Below, piece after piece: positions 1-9,111 of a stretch of 33,822 bases of DNA (position 1 is its first letter; each line of letters begins with the position of its first letter). A model generated the notes under the pieces. The model saw nothing but the letters and a program-made list of their open reading frames with translations, searched no databases and was not told the DNA's origin. The translations under genes and the position numbers were made by a program. Source of the DNA: Thraustochytrium sp. TN22 (taxonomy: Eukaryota; Sar; Bigyra; Thraustochytrida; Thraustochytriidae); NCBI GenBank assembly GCA_013306675.1, contig JABLUY010000323.1, positions 1-33,822 of the forward strand, written 5' to 3'.

Positions 1-2529
1 CCAGACCGCGAACCGGGCGCGCGGCGCAGGCCCGGCGCGCGGCGCGGCGGCGCGCGGCGGCGGCGGCGGCGGCGCGGCGCCAAGCGGGGCGACCGAGAGG
101 ACCGCCTGCCGCCGCTGCAGCGGCAGGAGCTGCTGCGGCAGCTGCGGGACCTGCAGCGCCTGCAGCGGGAGCAGGAGCGCCAGACCGCCACGGTTGGGGC
201 GCCCTCGGCGTCCTCGGCGCCGCCCAGGGCGACGGTCATGATGTACGATAAGAAGGACGCCAAGGCCGGCGCCGAGGGCGCTGCCAAGGCCGGCGCCGAG
301 CTCGAGGTGATCGAGCGGGGCGACGCCGCGGCGCTGGCGAGGCTGGCCAAGCTCGCGGAGCGCGCCGCGGAGCAGGAGGACGCGCCACCCGCGCAGCAGC
401 ACCACCAGCACCAGCAGGACGAGGACGAGGACGAGGACGAGGACGGCGCGATGAGGGGCTTCACGGCGCGCATGATGCCCGAGAGGTATCAGTACAGGTA
501 CCAGAGGAACAACAAGCGTGGCGGCCTCAAGAACCTGAGGTGCTTCCCGCTGTGCTCCGCGGAGCACAAGGAGCGCGGCTTTTGTGGGAGGCCCGTCATG
601 GTGGCCCTGAGCGAGGGCATGGCGGCGGCGGCAGCGCTGCGCAAGCCGGCAGATGCGCCGCGCGCCGCCGGCGAGGCGCCGCACTCGCACGCGCTCGTGG
701 CCTGGGCGCGCTTTGTGCCCGTGACGCAGGCGCAGACGCTGCACGAGGGCACGCTGCTGCCGCTGCGCACGGCGCTGGCGCTGGAGCGCACGCGCGTGCA
801 GCCGCTGCGGCCGTGGATCCGCGGGCGCCGCCTCGCCGAGGAGGAGGTGGCGGCGCAGCTCACGCTCGACGGCGAGCCGGCCGGGACAGCGCGCGCCGAG
901 GACGACTTCTTCGGCTTCAACATGGAGACCAAGGGCTGGCACTACGGCTGGGCCTCCAACAAACACAGCTGCAATGCCGAGCACTGCTTGCAGGTCCTTG
1001 CCTTCCGCCTCGCGCCACGCGGCGCCAAGGCCGACCCGGCTCTCGTTGAGTCGCTCGAGGCCCAGGGTCGCTCGCTTGGCCCGCCCTCCAGAGCCCTCAA
1101 GGTTGAGCTCAAGGCCGAAGTCCAGGCCGCGCCCGCGCCTCCGCGCGCCTCGCGCGTCGTGCTCAAGCAGGAGCACGGCGTGCCCCGCAACAGTATCAGC
1201 ACCAGGAAAAACAACGACGAGGACGAGGACGAAGACGAGGAAGACCCAGATGAGGATGCCGATGACGCCAAGCCCGACCCGGAGCGTGAGGACCTGCACG
1301 CCGCGACGACCGCCGCGAAGCGCAGCAAGGCCGCTCCGCCCGCAGCCGAGCTTGCCACCACCTCGGTCGCGTACTTGCTTAATGACCTTGGACTCGACGT
1401 CGACACGAACCCGGCCAACGTCATGCTGCAGTGCGTGGCCACCTCGCGCTCGCCGCCCTTTCAACTCTTTTGCCGTCGCCGCCGCCGCTTCACGCTCGAG
1501 CACTCTGCGCCCGCCGCCAAGGCAGCGGCTGCGGTGGACCTCGTCTCGCCAGCCCCGCCAGCCCCGCTCGCCCCTTCCGCCCCGCCCACGGTGCCATCCA
1601 CGGCGCCTCGGACATCGTCGACAACCGCAGCGGCAGCCAGCACGAGCACCACCAAAAGTCCAATGCCTGCGCCGGCGCCACGGCGGCCGGCGCGCGCTGC
1701 GAGCGAGGGTGCGGGTGCCTCGCAGGACGACCTGGCCCGTCTTCAGCGCCTGGTCCTGCGCGCGTCCCAGGGCGAGCTCATCGACTTGCGCCGACGCGTG
1801 GGCGCGCAGATTGAGGCGCAAATCTCGGAACTTCAGGCGCTGCACGAGAGCCTGCTCCGCAGCGCGCAGGACGGCGGCAGCGGCACGCCGGGGCGCGAGA
1901 ACGATCAGGACGACGCGGACGCGCTCTGGGCGCACCTGCGCAAGCTGAGCGAGGACCAGGTTCGCCTGGTTTTGGCGCAGGGCATTCTGGGCGCAAAACC
2001 CGTCTCGCGCGTCATAGAGGACGTCGACGAGCCTCTGCACGGGACGGCGGCCGCTGCGGTGGCCGCGGCCGCTGCCGCCGCGGCCGGCGCGGCTAAGCGC
2101 AAGCGCCGCGTGCGCGGGCCCGCCGCGCGCCGGTCCCGCTCCGTGGACCTGGGCCGCCCGGGAAGCTCGGACCTCGACGAGGACGACCAACTCGACGACG
2201 AGGACGAGGACGACAAGGTCCACAGCGCCTCGCCTGCAGAGGCCGCGGGCGCCATGGGCATGCCGACCGCGCCGGCAGGCCTTCTCAACCTCGCCGCCGC
2301 CATGAGCGGCCCGGGGTCTGGCCCCAAGTCCGCCGAGCGCGACGCCGGTGGCGGCACCACCAGTGGCGAGGACGCCGCCTCGAGTGGCAGCGACGAGTCC
2401 ACCAATGGCCACACCAAGAAGAAGCGCGCGGGCGGCGCCGCGGAGAAAGAGGGCAACGGCGACAGCGGCCAGGGGACAGACCGGGACAGCGAAGCGAAGC
2501 TGCTCCTGGGTTTTAGCTCGCAGCCCTAG
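1..2529 (+). CDS. Low-complexity, probably nuclear protein of unknown family (5' end outside window)
   Basis: The frame is open from base 1, so the true start probably lies upstream; the first in-window ATG is at 238 (763 residues from there). Seen, numbered from that ATG: a charged Gln/Arg-rich helical stretch before it; an acidic DEDED tract near 60-68; a Cys-containing, more globular block at about 72-262 that includes short motifs RYQYRYQR, CFPLC and FFGFN; a second acidic tract near 325-345; an Ala/Pro/Ser-rich linker; a probable coiled coil near 490-540; a basic cluster KRKRR at about 618; and an acidic, Ser/Gly-rich tail. The basic cluster and acidic tracts suggest a nuclear, chromatin- or transcription-related protein, but this is inference. 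I do not recognise the globular block. It is convergent with the next gene, with about 210 bases between the stops. Confidence 0.7.
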   Translation, partial: PDREPGARRRPGARRGGARRRRRRRGAKRGDREDRLPPLQRQELLRQLRDLQRLQREQERQTATVGAPSASSAPPRATVMMYDKKDAKAGAEGAAKAGAELEVIERGDAAALARLAKLAERAAEQEDAPPAQQHHQHQQDEDEDEDEDGAMRGFTARMMPERYQYRYQRNNKRGGLKNLRCFPLCSAEHKERGFCGRPVMVALSEGMAAAAALRKPADAPRAAGEAPHSHALVAWARFVPVTQAQTLHEGTLLPLRTALALERTRVQPLRPWIRGRRLAEEEVAAQLTLDGEPAGTARAEDDFFGFNMETKGWHYGWASNKHSCNAEHCLQVLAFRLAPRGAKADPALVESLEAQGRSLGPPSRALKVELKAEVQAAPAPPRASRVVLKQEHGVPRNSISTRKNNDEDEDEDEEDPDEDADDAKPDPEREDLHAATTAAKRSKAAPPAAELATTSVAYLLNDLGLDVDTNPANVMLQCVATSRSPPFQLFCRRRRRFTLEHSAPAAKAAAAVDLVSPAPPAPLAPSAPPTVPSTAPRTSSTTAAAASTSTTKSPMPAPAPRRPARAASEGAGASQDDLARLQRLVLRASQGELIDLRRRVGAQIEAQISELQALHESLLRSAQDGGSGTPGRENDQDDADALWAHLRKLSEDQVRLVLAQGILGAKPVSRVIEDVDEPLHGTAAAAVAAAAAAAAGAAKRKRRVRGPAARRSRSVDLGRPGSSDLDEDDQLDDEDEDDKVHSASPAEAAGAMGMPTAPAGLLNLAAAMSGPGSGPKSAERDAGGGTTSGEDAASSGSDESTNGHTKKKRAGGAAEKEGNGDSGQGTDRDSEAKLLLGFSSQP

Positions 2530-2600
2530 CCAGGCAGACTTTTTCACGTTTCTCGTTGGACGAGGACAAAAGAGATCTGCATAACTTATTCGACGTCGTA

Positions 2601-2630
2601 GTGGTGTGTGTGTGTGTGAGTGAGTGTGAT
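2601..2630. repeat. (GT)n microsatellite between convergent genes
   Basis: A GT/GTGA-rich run lies in the AT-richer 2530-2740 spacer between the convergent stops at 2529 (+) and 2741 (-). The spacer presumably holds both 3' UTRs. No coding signal is seen in it. Confidence 0.8.
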
Positions 2631-2740
2631 TATTTTCAAAAGGGGGACGTGAGGAGATCCGGACGGATCAGAGCAATGGTACCAGTAGAGACTTCTCTGG
2701 AGTAGAGCACAGGACAAGGGCGCGAACGGGCTGCTCACTT

Positions 2741-3922
2741 TTAGACTTGCGCCACAGTGGTGGTGGTGGTGGCGGCGGCGGTGGTTGCCGTGGTCGTCGT
2801 CGTCACGGAGCTGCTCTGCATGTCCGGCAGCTCGATACTCTTGGGCAAAAGGTGCTCCCCATCATCGACCTCGTCAGGTCTCGGCGCGGGCGACGGCGGG
2901 CTTGCGAGGCCTAAACGGCGCGGCAGCGCCATGTGGTACAGGCCCGCCGCGCAGAGGCAAATCAGAGCGGCGAGGATCATGCCAACAAAGGCCGGGCCGA
3001 AGGTCATGGGCGGCTGCAACACGGCAATCATGCCCTCGGCTTCGCTGCTCCTGTTCACGAAGCGCATCGGCAGGTACCCATTGCCGTCGCGCAGGTCGCG
3101 GTACCAGGGAAGCGAGGCGGCGACAGAGAAGCTCACAATGGCCAGTACGGCCGCCAGCAGCGAGGACGCGCCGGCGCCCTTGGCAGCGCCGCGGCCCGAG
3201 CTCGGGATGGTGCACGCGAAGCACGACGCCAGCAGGGCGGCCGCCGCACTCAGCGTGGACGTGATCTGGACGGCGAGGATGGCGGCTGGCGTGGTAAATT
3301 CGCCGTCTACCGCGTCGCAGTACCCGTACCGCCCGCTCCAGTCGTTGAACATGGCGCCCGACGTGACGTTCTCGGCGACCAGCGTCGTCTCGTTGCTGCA
3401 CACGCCGTCCAGCACGGGCATGGCGGTCCAGTAGGTCCACTGGCGCACCCAGGACCTCCCGCCCGCGAACTCGCCCGTCAGTGTCTGCGACGCCACCGCG
3501 TAGCCGCCCGTGGCCGTGGTGATGTCCACGAAGCTGGCCACCTCGCCCGTGGCCCACATCCAGTACGGGCTGATGGTGCCTGTGCGCACGCAGCAAAAGC
3601 TCCGCTCGTCAGTCCTCACTAGCCTCGCCTCGCCTCGCCTCGCGGCCCGCCGCCACCTACTGAAAAGCGCCAGCAGGAACCCCAGGAAGCTGCAGCAGCT
3701 GGCGCAGCACAGCGCCGGGTCGCCGTCGCCGCCCTCCTCGAGCCATGCGTCCAGCCATGCGTCCAGCACTGCGTCCTCCACCTCGCCTCGCCTGCGCCTC
3801 CTTCGCGCCTCCCGCCGCTGCTTTCCTCGCCCGTCCTCCTCCTCCGCGAGCCGCGCCTCCGCCCTCTCGGCGTCGTCCTCCGCCGCGCTCGTCGGCGCCG
3901 TCGTCGTCGGCGCCGTGCTCAT
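2741..3922 (-). CDS. Four-span membrane protein, claudin/PMP22-like topology, two exons
   Basis: Exon 1 is 3922-3661 and exon 2 is 3579-2741, giving 366 residues; an in-frame ATG at 3958 would add 12. The N-terminus is charged and probably cytosolic. Hydrophobic segments lie at about 70-92, 182-210, 225-246 and 279-303, followed by a Thr/Ala-rich tail ending TTTTTVAQV. The first loop is long, Trp-rich (WMWATGEV, WVRQWTYW) and carries CSNET and ENVTS glycosylation sequons plus a second Cys (GYCDAV), as in claudin-like folds. Splicing at 3660/3580 joins the end of span 1 directly to the loop, removes an Arg-rich GAGGC repeat from the reading frame, and keeps frame. Family assignment is by topology only. 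The function is unknown; junction, channel-accessory or stress-type membrane roles are all possible. Confidence 0.72.
   Translation of the reverse strand: MSTAPTTTAPTSAAEDDAERAEARLAEEEDGRGKQRREARRRRRRGEVEDAVLDAWLDAWLEEGGDGDPALCCASCCSFLGFLLALFSRWRRAARRGEARLVRTDERSFCCVRTGTISPYWMWATGEVASFVDITTATGGYAVASQTLTGEFAGGRSWVRQWTYWTAMPVLDGVCSNETTLVAENVTSGAMFNDWSGRYGYCDAVDGEFTTPAAILAVQITSTLSAAAALLASCFACTIPSSGRGAAKGAGASSLLAAVLAIVSFSVAASLPWYRDLRDGNGYLPMRFVNRSSEAEGMIAVLQPPMTFGPAFVGMILAALICLCAAGLYHMALPRRLGLASPPSPAPRPDEVDDGEHLLPKSIELPDMQSSSVTTTTTATTAAATTTTTVAQV
3580..3660 (-). other. Spliceosomal intron, 81 bases
   Basis: On the minus strand the donor is GTAGGT and the acceptor is GCGCACAG. The string ACTGACGA lies about 34 bases before the acceptor, and the same string occurs in the SmG intron. 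The length is a multiple of three, so the unspliced frame also stays open, but the retained segment is a Gly/Arg-rich GAGGC repeat inserted right after the first membrane span. Splicing gives a cleaner protein. Phase 1. Confidence 0.7.
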
Positions 3923-3958
3923 CGCGCTCGTCGGCCGCGCCGCCATGACGGCCGCCAT

Positions 3959-4623
3959 GGCCGCCGCGCGCGCGCGGCGCGCGCGCGCGCGCCGCCGCCT
4001 CGCCCCGCCGCGCCGCGCCGCGGCGCGCCGCGCCGCGCGCGCCGCGCCCGCCGCCGCGCGCGCGCGCCGGACTCGGGTCTGCCCGCGCGCGCGCGTGGAG
4101 GTGGCCATGGGCGCGAGCGAGGCCGGCGCCGCGGCCGACGCCGCCGCCGCCGCGCCGCGCGGGCCGGCGCGGCGGCCGGCGCGGCGGCGACGGCCGGCGC
4201 GCGGGCCGGCCGGCGCGGGCCCGCCGCGGCCGCGCGCGGGGCGCGGGGCGCGAGGTGGACGGATGGGGTGGGACGGGATGCGGCATGCGCAGGCAGGCAG
4301 GCAGGCAGGCAGGCAGGCGCATGACGCGCCGAGGGCAGACCTCTTTCGCTGTTCGCCGCGACCTGCGCGGCGCGGACGCGCGGGCGGCAGGCGGCAGGCG
4401 GCGCGGCGGGCAGGCGCAGGCGGGACCCGCGTCCAGGCCGTGCGCGTGCGCGCCCGCGCGGCGCCGGGAGGGAGGGAGGGAGGGAGGGAGGAGGGCGCGC
4501 GAACGCGGCCCAAGGACCCACCTACCCGCCTGTACGCGGCGCAGCTCCTGGAGCTGCTCGAGGAGGAGGAGGAGGAGGTGGAGGTGGAGGAGGAGCGGGC
4601 CGGCGCGAGGAAAAGGCGGCACG
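3959..4623. promoter_or_regulatory. Shared divergent promoter region, CpG-saturated, with three microsatellites
   Basis: This spacer separates the divergent membrane-protein and ABCD genes. Bases 3959-4260 are almost pure C and G with long CGCG/GCCG runs and no coding look in either direction. They are followed by a (GGCA)n run at 4290-4318, a (GGGA)n run near 4467-4494, and a (GGA)n run near 4558-4594. No TATA-like element is seen. Both genes probably start transcription from here, so it is called a bidirectional promoter by position; that is inference. Long open frames across it on both strands reflect the absence of A/T-rich stop codons, not genes. Confidence 0.5.
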
Positions 4624-6591
4624 ATGGTGGCGGCGAGCGCCACGCGCGCCGCCACGGTCGACCTGCTGAGGACCATGGCGAAAGTGCCGCAGGGCAAGGT
4701 GTTCCTGGGGCTGTGGCTCTCGTACGCGTGCTGGGTGGCGGCGCTGCCCGCGCGGCGCGGGCCGAAGCGCAAGGCGGCGGCCGGCAAGAAGGAGGAGGGA
4801 AAGGGGGGAAAGAGCGGCGACCTGAAGACCAAGGCCGGCCGGGGCGGCGGTGACAAGGCGCTCACGGAGCTGCTCAAGCTGCTGCAGCGCAAGATGTGGT
4901 CGTGGCAGGGCGCGGAGTTCGCCGCGTACCTGGCGGTGCTGTGCTCGCGCGTGCTCATCACGGTGAAACTGAGCGACATGTCCGGGCGCATGATCGGGCA
5001 GCTGGGCGCGCGGCGGTACGATGAGATGTTCAAGAACCAGGCGCGCTTCGGGCTGTTTTGCGTGCTGGGCGCCGGCACGACGGCGGCCATGAAGTACCTG
5101 GAAAAGCGCGTGGCGCTGAGCGCGCGCACGTTCATCTTCAAGCACCTCCTCGCGCGGTACCTGGACAGCTCGGCGCTGCGCTTCTACCACGGCGACCTGC
5201 CGGACGCGGCGGCGCGCCTGACAGCGGACCTGGACGACTTCTCGTCCTCGCTCGTGTACGGCGTGGGTCACTTTGTGAAGCCGCTCATCGACATCGTGCA
5301 CCTGTCGGCGGTGATGGCCTCGCGCCTGGGACCGGCGAGCCTGGCGACCTTTTACGCGTACTTTTGGTTCGCGGACTGGAGCCTGCAGCGCGTGCGCGCG
5401 CGCGCCCTGCCCAAGCCCCTCAAGCAGTGCGCCGTGGACCGCACGCGGCTGCAGAGCGAGCTGCGCGGCGCGCTGCAGGACGTGCACGCCTTCCGCGAGC
5501 AGATCGCCATGCAGCGCGGCGTCGACCTGGAGCGCGCCTCGGCGGCGCTGCGCTACGCGGCGCTGCTGCGCGAGGCCGAGCGCGAGAACCGCCAGTACGC
5601 GGCGCTGGACTGGGTTTCGAGCTACTTTCTCAAGTACGGCGGCATGATGGTCGCCTTCTCCATCATCACGCCCTTTGGCTACGGCGACTCCACCAAGACT
5701 CAGCAGGAGCTCACCGAGCACTGCATGTCCAACTTCTCGCTGCTCGGCGCGCTCGCCTCCGCCGTCAAGGACATGGCCGACAGCTCCAGCCAGCTCCCGC
5801 GCATTCGCGGTCTGGCGGAGCGCGTCTTCGAGCTCGAGGACAACATGCGCCGCGTCGACGCGCGCCTCGCGCCGCGCGCCAGCGGCAAGCGCGGCGTCGT
5901 GCGCGCCGGCGACCGCATCCGCCTCGCCGGCGTCGAGGTGCGCCCCCCGCCGCCGCTGCGCGGCGCTGCGACCGCCGACAAGGCCGACGCCGACGCTCTG
6001 CCTGAGCCGCCGCTCCTGCTCGCCGACTTGCACCTCGAGGTCGCGCCCGGCCAGCACACCGTCATCCGCGGCGCCAACGGCCTCGGCAAGTCCTCGCTCT
6101 TTCGCGTTCTCACGCGGCTATGGGACGCCCACGGCGCCGACGCCCAGGCCGAGGTCCCCGCCAGCCTCTTCGTCCTGCCGCAGGAGAGCTTCCTCCCGGC
6201 CGGCGCCACCCTGCGCGACCTCCTCACCTACCCTGAGCCTGGCGACAGCGTGCCGGAGGCCGCGGCGCGCGATCTGCTCCGCGTCGTCGGCCTCGAGGAC
6301 CTCGAGCCGCGCCACGGCCTCGACGGCGCCGCCGACTGGGCCGCCTCCCTCTCGGGCGGCCAGAAGCAGCGCCTGGGCTGGGCCCGCCTCTTCTTTCACC
6401 GTCCCGACTTTGCGCTCTGCGACGAGGCCACGGCTGCCATTAGCGCCGACGCCATCGATGAGCTTTTTTCCCACGCCAAGTCCCTCGGCATCACCCTCAT
6501 CTCCATTTCCCACGCGCCTCGCGTCGACGCCCACCACATCCGCGCCCTCGACCTCCTCGGCGACGGCCGCTACGCCCTGCGCGACCTGTAA
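4624..6591 (+). CDS. Peroxisomal-type ABC half-transporter, subfamily D
   Basis: 655 residues, one exon, within the 650-750 usual for ABCD half-transporters. In the family these homo- or heterodimerise in the peroxisomal (or lysosomal) membrane and import fatty acyl-CoAs. Seen: an N-terminal hydrophobic segment followed by a Lys/Gly-rich linker (about 30-75); a transmembrane domain at about 80-420 with an EAA-like loop (HAFREQIAMQRG); then a nucleotide-binding domain with Walker A GANGLGKSS at 483-491, signature LSGGQKQR from 576, Walker B FALCDEA (Asp600, Glu601) and switch His630 in ISHAPR. All catalytic residues are present. The domain order and the 'GQHTVIRGANGLGKSS' style match subfamily D. 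The start at 4624 is the first ATG giving a normal length; the open frame continues upstream through low-complexity DNA. Strictly, membership of ABCD1-3 versus ABCD4 is not resolved. Confidence 0.9.
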   Translation: MVAASATRAATVDLLRTMAKVPQGKVFLGLWLSYACWVAALPARRGPKRKAAAGKKEEGKGGKSGDLKTKAGRGGGDKALTELLKLLQRKMWSWQGAEFAAYLAVLCSRVLITVKLSDMSGRMIGQLGARRYDEMFKNQARFGLFCVLGAGTTAAMKYLEKRVALSARTFIFKHLLARYLDSSALRFYHGDLPDAAARLTADLDDFSSSLVYGVGHFVKPLIDIVHLSAVMASRLGPASLATFYAYFWFADWSLQRVRARALPKPLKQCAVDRTRLQSELRGALQDVHAFREQIAMQRGVDLERASAALRYAALLREAERENRQYAALDWVSSYFLKYGGMMVAFSIITPFGYGDSTKTQQELTEHCMSNFSLLGALASAVKDMADSSSQLPRIRGLAERVFELEDNMRRVDARLAPRASGKRGVVRAGDRIRLAGVEVRPPPPLRGAATADKADADALPEPPLLLADLHLEVAPGQHTVIRGANGLGKSSLFRVLTRLWDAHGADAQAEVPASLFVLPQESFLPAGATLRDLLTYPEPGDSVPEAAARDLLRVVGLEDLEPRHGLDGAADWAASLSGGQKQRLGWARLFFHRPDFALCDEATAAISADAIDELFSHAKSLGITLISISHAPRVDAHHIRALDLLGDGRYALRDL

Positions 6592-6710
6592 TCACTGTAG
6601 CCGAGACATCCGCTTCAGAGTATGCATCACAAAGCACCTCTCCCCCTCGCGGCCCTTGGTCGAGCCCCTGGTCGAGCCCTCCTCCGCGGCGCCTCCCGTC
6701 CTTGTCCTTG
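6592..6710. other. 3' flank of the ABCD gene
   Basis: Short spacer after the transporter stop. It contains a GGTCGAGCCCCTGG duplication (near 6658-6679) and no coding signal. Confidence 0.5.
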
Positions 6711-7135
6711 ACGCCACAACCGGCGAATAGGTCCGAGTCACCGCCCGCGCCGAGCTCGTACACGTACACGAGCACACGGGCAAGGTCCAGATTCACATAC
6801 TCAAGGCGAGGCGAGGCGAGCCGAGTCGAGCCGAGACTTGCCGGCGCGAGAGCCAACCTTGTCGGTGACGCCACAGCCCGCGCCGAGCTCGTACACGTGC
6901 ACATGCACGAGCACGCGCGCGTACACGGGCACGTACACGTCCACGTACTTGAGTCGAGGCGAGCCGAGCCGAGTCGAGACCCGCCGGCGTGAGAGCCACC
7001 TTGTCGGTGACGCCACAGCCCGCGCCGAGCTCGTACGCGTGCACGTGCACGAGCACGCGCGCGAACATGGGCACGTACACGTCCACGTACTCGAGGCGAG
7101 GCGAGCCGAGTCGAGACCCGCCGGCGCGCGAGCAA
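6711..7135. repeat. Three tandem copies of a 133-142-base repeat upstream of the sirtuin
   Basis: Aligning on the GAGCTCGTAC core (6752, 6885, 7027) gives periods of 133 and 142 bases. Each unit has three parts: GCCACAGCCCGCGCCGAGCTCG; an alternating purine-pyrimidine stretch of ACGTGC/ACACG type; and a CGAGN pentamer run (for example GGCGAGCCGAGTCGAG) followed by GCCGGCG. Copies 2 and 3 are closest to each other. The array ends about 45 bases before the chosen sirtuin start, so it lies in the promoter or 5' UTR. Alternating purine-pyrimidine DNA can adopt Z-form. Confidence 0.85.
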
Positions 7136-7179
7136 ACTCGACGGCGGCGGCGGCGGCGGCAGCGGCGGCGGCGCGGTGC

Positions 7180-9111
7180 ATGGGGCGGCGGCGCAGCTCG
7201 AGGCGGAGCAGGGACGCGGCGCGCGCGCGCGTGCCGGAGGCGGCGCTGCGCGCGTACGAGGCGGAGACCGGCAAGGCGGGCGGCGAGGCGGGCGAGGGCG
7301 CGGGCAGAGCCTTGGGCGGGTGGGCCGCCGGCGGCGCGCTCGCGTGGGCGGCGCGGAGAGGGCTGCGCGGAGCCAAGGGCTGGCGCTGGCGCGTGAGCCG
7401 AGGCAGACTCGAACGGCGCGCCTGGAAGGCCGTGCGCGTGCGGCTCGCAGCGCTCAAGACCATGGGCAACGTCGCGGGCGTCGCGGAGCCCGACGCGGAG
7501 GCGCAGCGCGCCGTGCTCGGGCTCAAGTGCACGGCGAGACGCGTCGTGGAGGGCCTCCGCGACGGCAAGTACAGGTCGGTGGTGGTCATGGCCGGCGCCG
7601 GCATCTCGGTCTCGTGTGGCATCCCCGACTTCCGCACGCCCGGCACAGGCCTGTACGACAACCTCAAGGCGTACAATTTGCCCTCGCCGGAGAGCGTCTT
7701 CGAGCTTGAATTCTTCAAGCGCACGCGCGGCGAAGCCTTCTACAAGCTCGCCAAGGAGATGTGGCCGGACAACTTTCGGCCGTCGCCCACGCACCTCTTC
7801 GTGCGTCTGCTGCACGACAAGGGCGTGCTGCGTCGCGCCTTCACGCAGAACATCGACACGCTCGAGCGCATCGCCGGCGTGCCGGACGACAAGCTCGTCG
7901 AGGCGCACGGCAGCTTCGCGCGCGCCAGCTGCACGCGCTGCCACGCGCCCTTCGACTCGGACCGCTGTCGCGAGCTCATTCTCGCGGGCGAGACGCCCAT
8001 CCTCTGCGACAAGGACGGCTGCGGCAGCCTCGTCAAGCCGGACATTGTCTTCTTCGGCGAGGGCCTGCCCCCCAAGTTCGGCGTCTGCAGCAGCACCGAC
8101 CTGCCGCAGGCCGACCTGCTCATTGTCATGGGCACCTCGCTCACCGTGCACCCCTTCGCGGGCCTCGTCGAGATGGTGCCGCCCGAATGCCCGCGCCTGC
8201 TGCTCAACATGAAGCCCGTCGGCGCGCGCCTGCCCAGCCCCGAGAGCAACGGCCTGCGCCTCAACCAGCCCGAGAACTGGCGCGACGCCATGATCCAGGG
8301 CCCTTGCGACGAGGCCGTTCGCGCCATCTGTGACATCCTCGGCTGGCGCGAGGACCTCGAGACCCTTGTCGAGGAGTTCGGCTCGCTCGGCGGCCCGCAG
8401 CTCGAGCCGATCGACGCCGACAAGGCCTTTCCGGACATGGCGCCCCACGGCCTCGACAAGAACTGGCGCCTGCCCGCCGAGGACGCCAAGCGCCTGCCCG
8501 AGGAGCCGCACGCGCCCGAGTTCCACTCCGAGGAGTTCGAGCTCCCCATGCTCGAGGACGCCGCGCGGGCCTCGCCCGACGGCACGGAGTTCTTCGCCTT
8601 TGACGAGTACTCCGACCTGCGCGCCGGCGGCCAGATCGCCGGCATGCTCTGCCTCACCGAGGCCGCGCTGGCCGACTGGAGCTCCTGCCACGTCCTTGCG
8701 CTCGTCCCGGCCGGCACGGACCAGTGGGACATGGAGACCATCAAGAACTGCGAGCTCCTCGACGAGCCCATGTCCAAGCCCGGGCCCGACGCCAAGCGCT
8801 CCGCCGCCTACCACCAGGTCGCCTTCCAGATCCCGCGCCTCAAGCAGGGCGCCTTTGAGCTGTGGTACGTCGACACGACCAACGGCACCGTGCGCGCGCG
8901 CTTCGGCCCCTTTGACCTCGCCGACGCCGCCTCCACCGCCGACGGCAAGGCATCCCGCGCCGTGGCCGCCGATGACGACGTCGGCGACGACCTCGACAAG
9001 GCCGTCGACGAGATCGTCAACGCGATGGCCGAGCTACCCGCCCACCTCAAGCACCGACCGGACGACGACGACGACGACCACCATGACGACGACGCGAAGA
9101 ACAAGCCCTGA
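7180..9111 (+). CDS. Sirtuin (class I, SIRT1-3 type) with extra C-terminal beta-rich domain
   Basis: 643 residues from ATG 7180; an alternative ATG at 7462 gives 549 residues starting MGNVAG, which would fit N-myristoylation. NAD+-dependent protein deacylase. Seen, numbered from 7180: GAGIS at 139, then PDFRTP; QNIDTLE; catalytic His243 in EAHGSF; zinc ligands CTRC and a CDKDGC pair spaced four apart instead of the usual two; KPDIVFFGE; and GTSLTVHPF. The motif set is that of class I sirtuins. After the core comes an acidic linker and a second domain at about 460-585 whose end (FELWYVD, then RFGPFDL) resembles SKICH-like beta sandwiches; that resemblance is inference. The tail is Asp/His-rich. 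The segment 7180-7462 encodes a basic, Trp/Ala-rich helix that might be targeting sequence. No intron is needed. Confidence 0.9.
   Translation: MGRRRSSRRSRDAARARVPEAALRAYEAETGKAGGEAGEGAGRALGGWAAGGALAWAARRGLRGAKGWRWRVSRGRLERRAWKAVRVRLAALKTMGNVAGVAEPDAEAQRAVLGLKCTARRVVEGLRDGKYRSVVVMAGAGISVSCGIPDFRTPGTGLYDNLKAYNLPSPESVFELEFFKRTRGEAFYKLAKEMWPDNFRPSPTHLFVRLLHDKGVLRRAFTQNIDTLERIAGVPDDKLVEAHGSFARASCTRCHAPFDSDRCRELILAGETPILCDKDGCGSLVKPDIVFFGEGLPPKFGVCSSTDLPQADLLIVMGTSLTVHPFAGLVEMVPPECPRLLLNMKPVGARLPSPESNGLRLNQPENWRDAMIQGPCDEAVRAICDILGWREDLETLVEEFGSLGGPQLEPIDADKAFPDMAPHGLDKNWRLPAEDAKRLPEEPHAPEFHSEEFELPMLEDAARASPDGTEFFAFDEYSDLRAGGQIAGMLCLTEAALADWSSCHVLALVPAGTDQWDMETIKNCELLDEPMSKPGPDAKRSAAYHQVAFQIPRLKQGAFELWYVDTTNGTVRARFGPFDLADAASTADGKASRAVAADDDVGDDLDKAVDEIVNAMAELPAHLKHRPDDDDDDHHDDDAKNKP

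Noticed and set aside
3657-5141. Long minus-strand open frames opposite the divergent promoter and ABCD gene
   Set aside because: They are Arg/Ala/Pro-rich translations of GC-saturated DNA overlapping clear ABCD coding sequence; stops are rare by composition.
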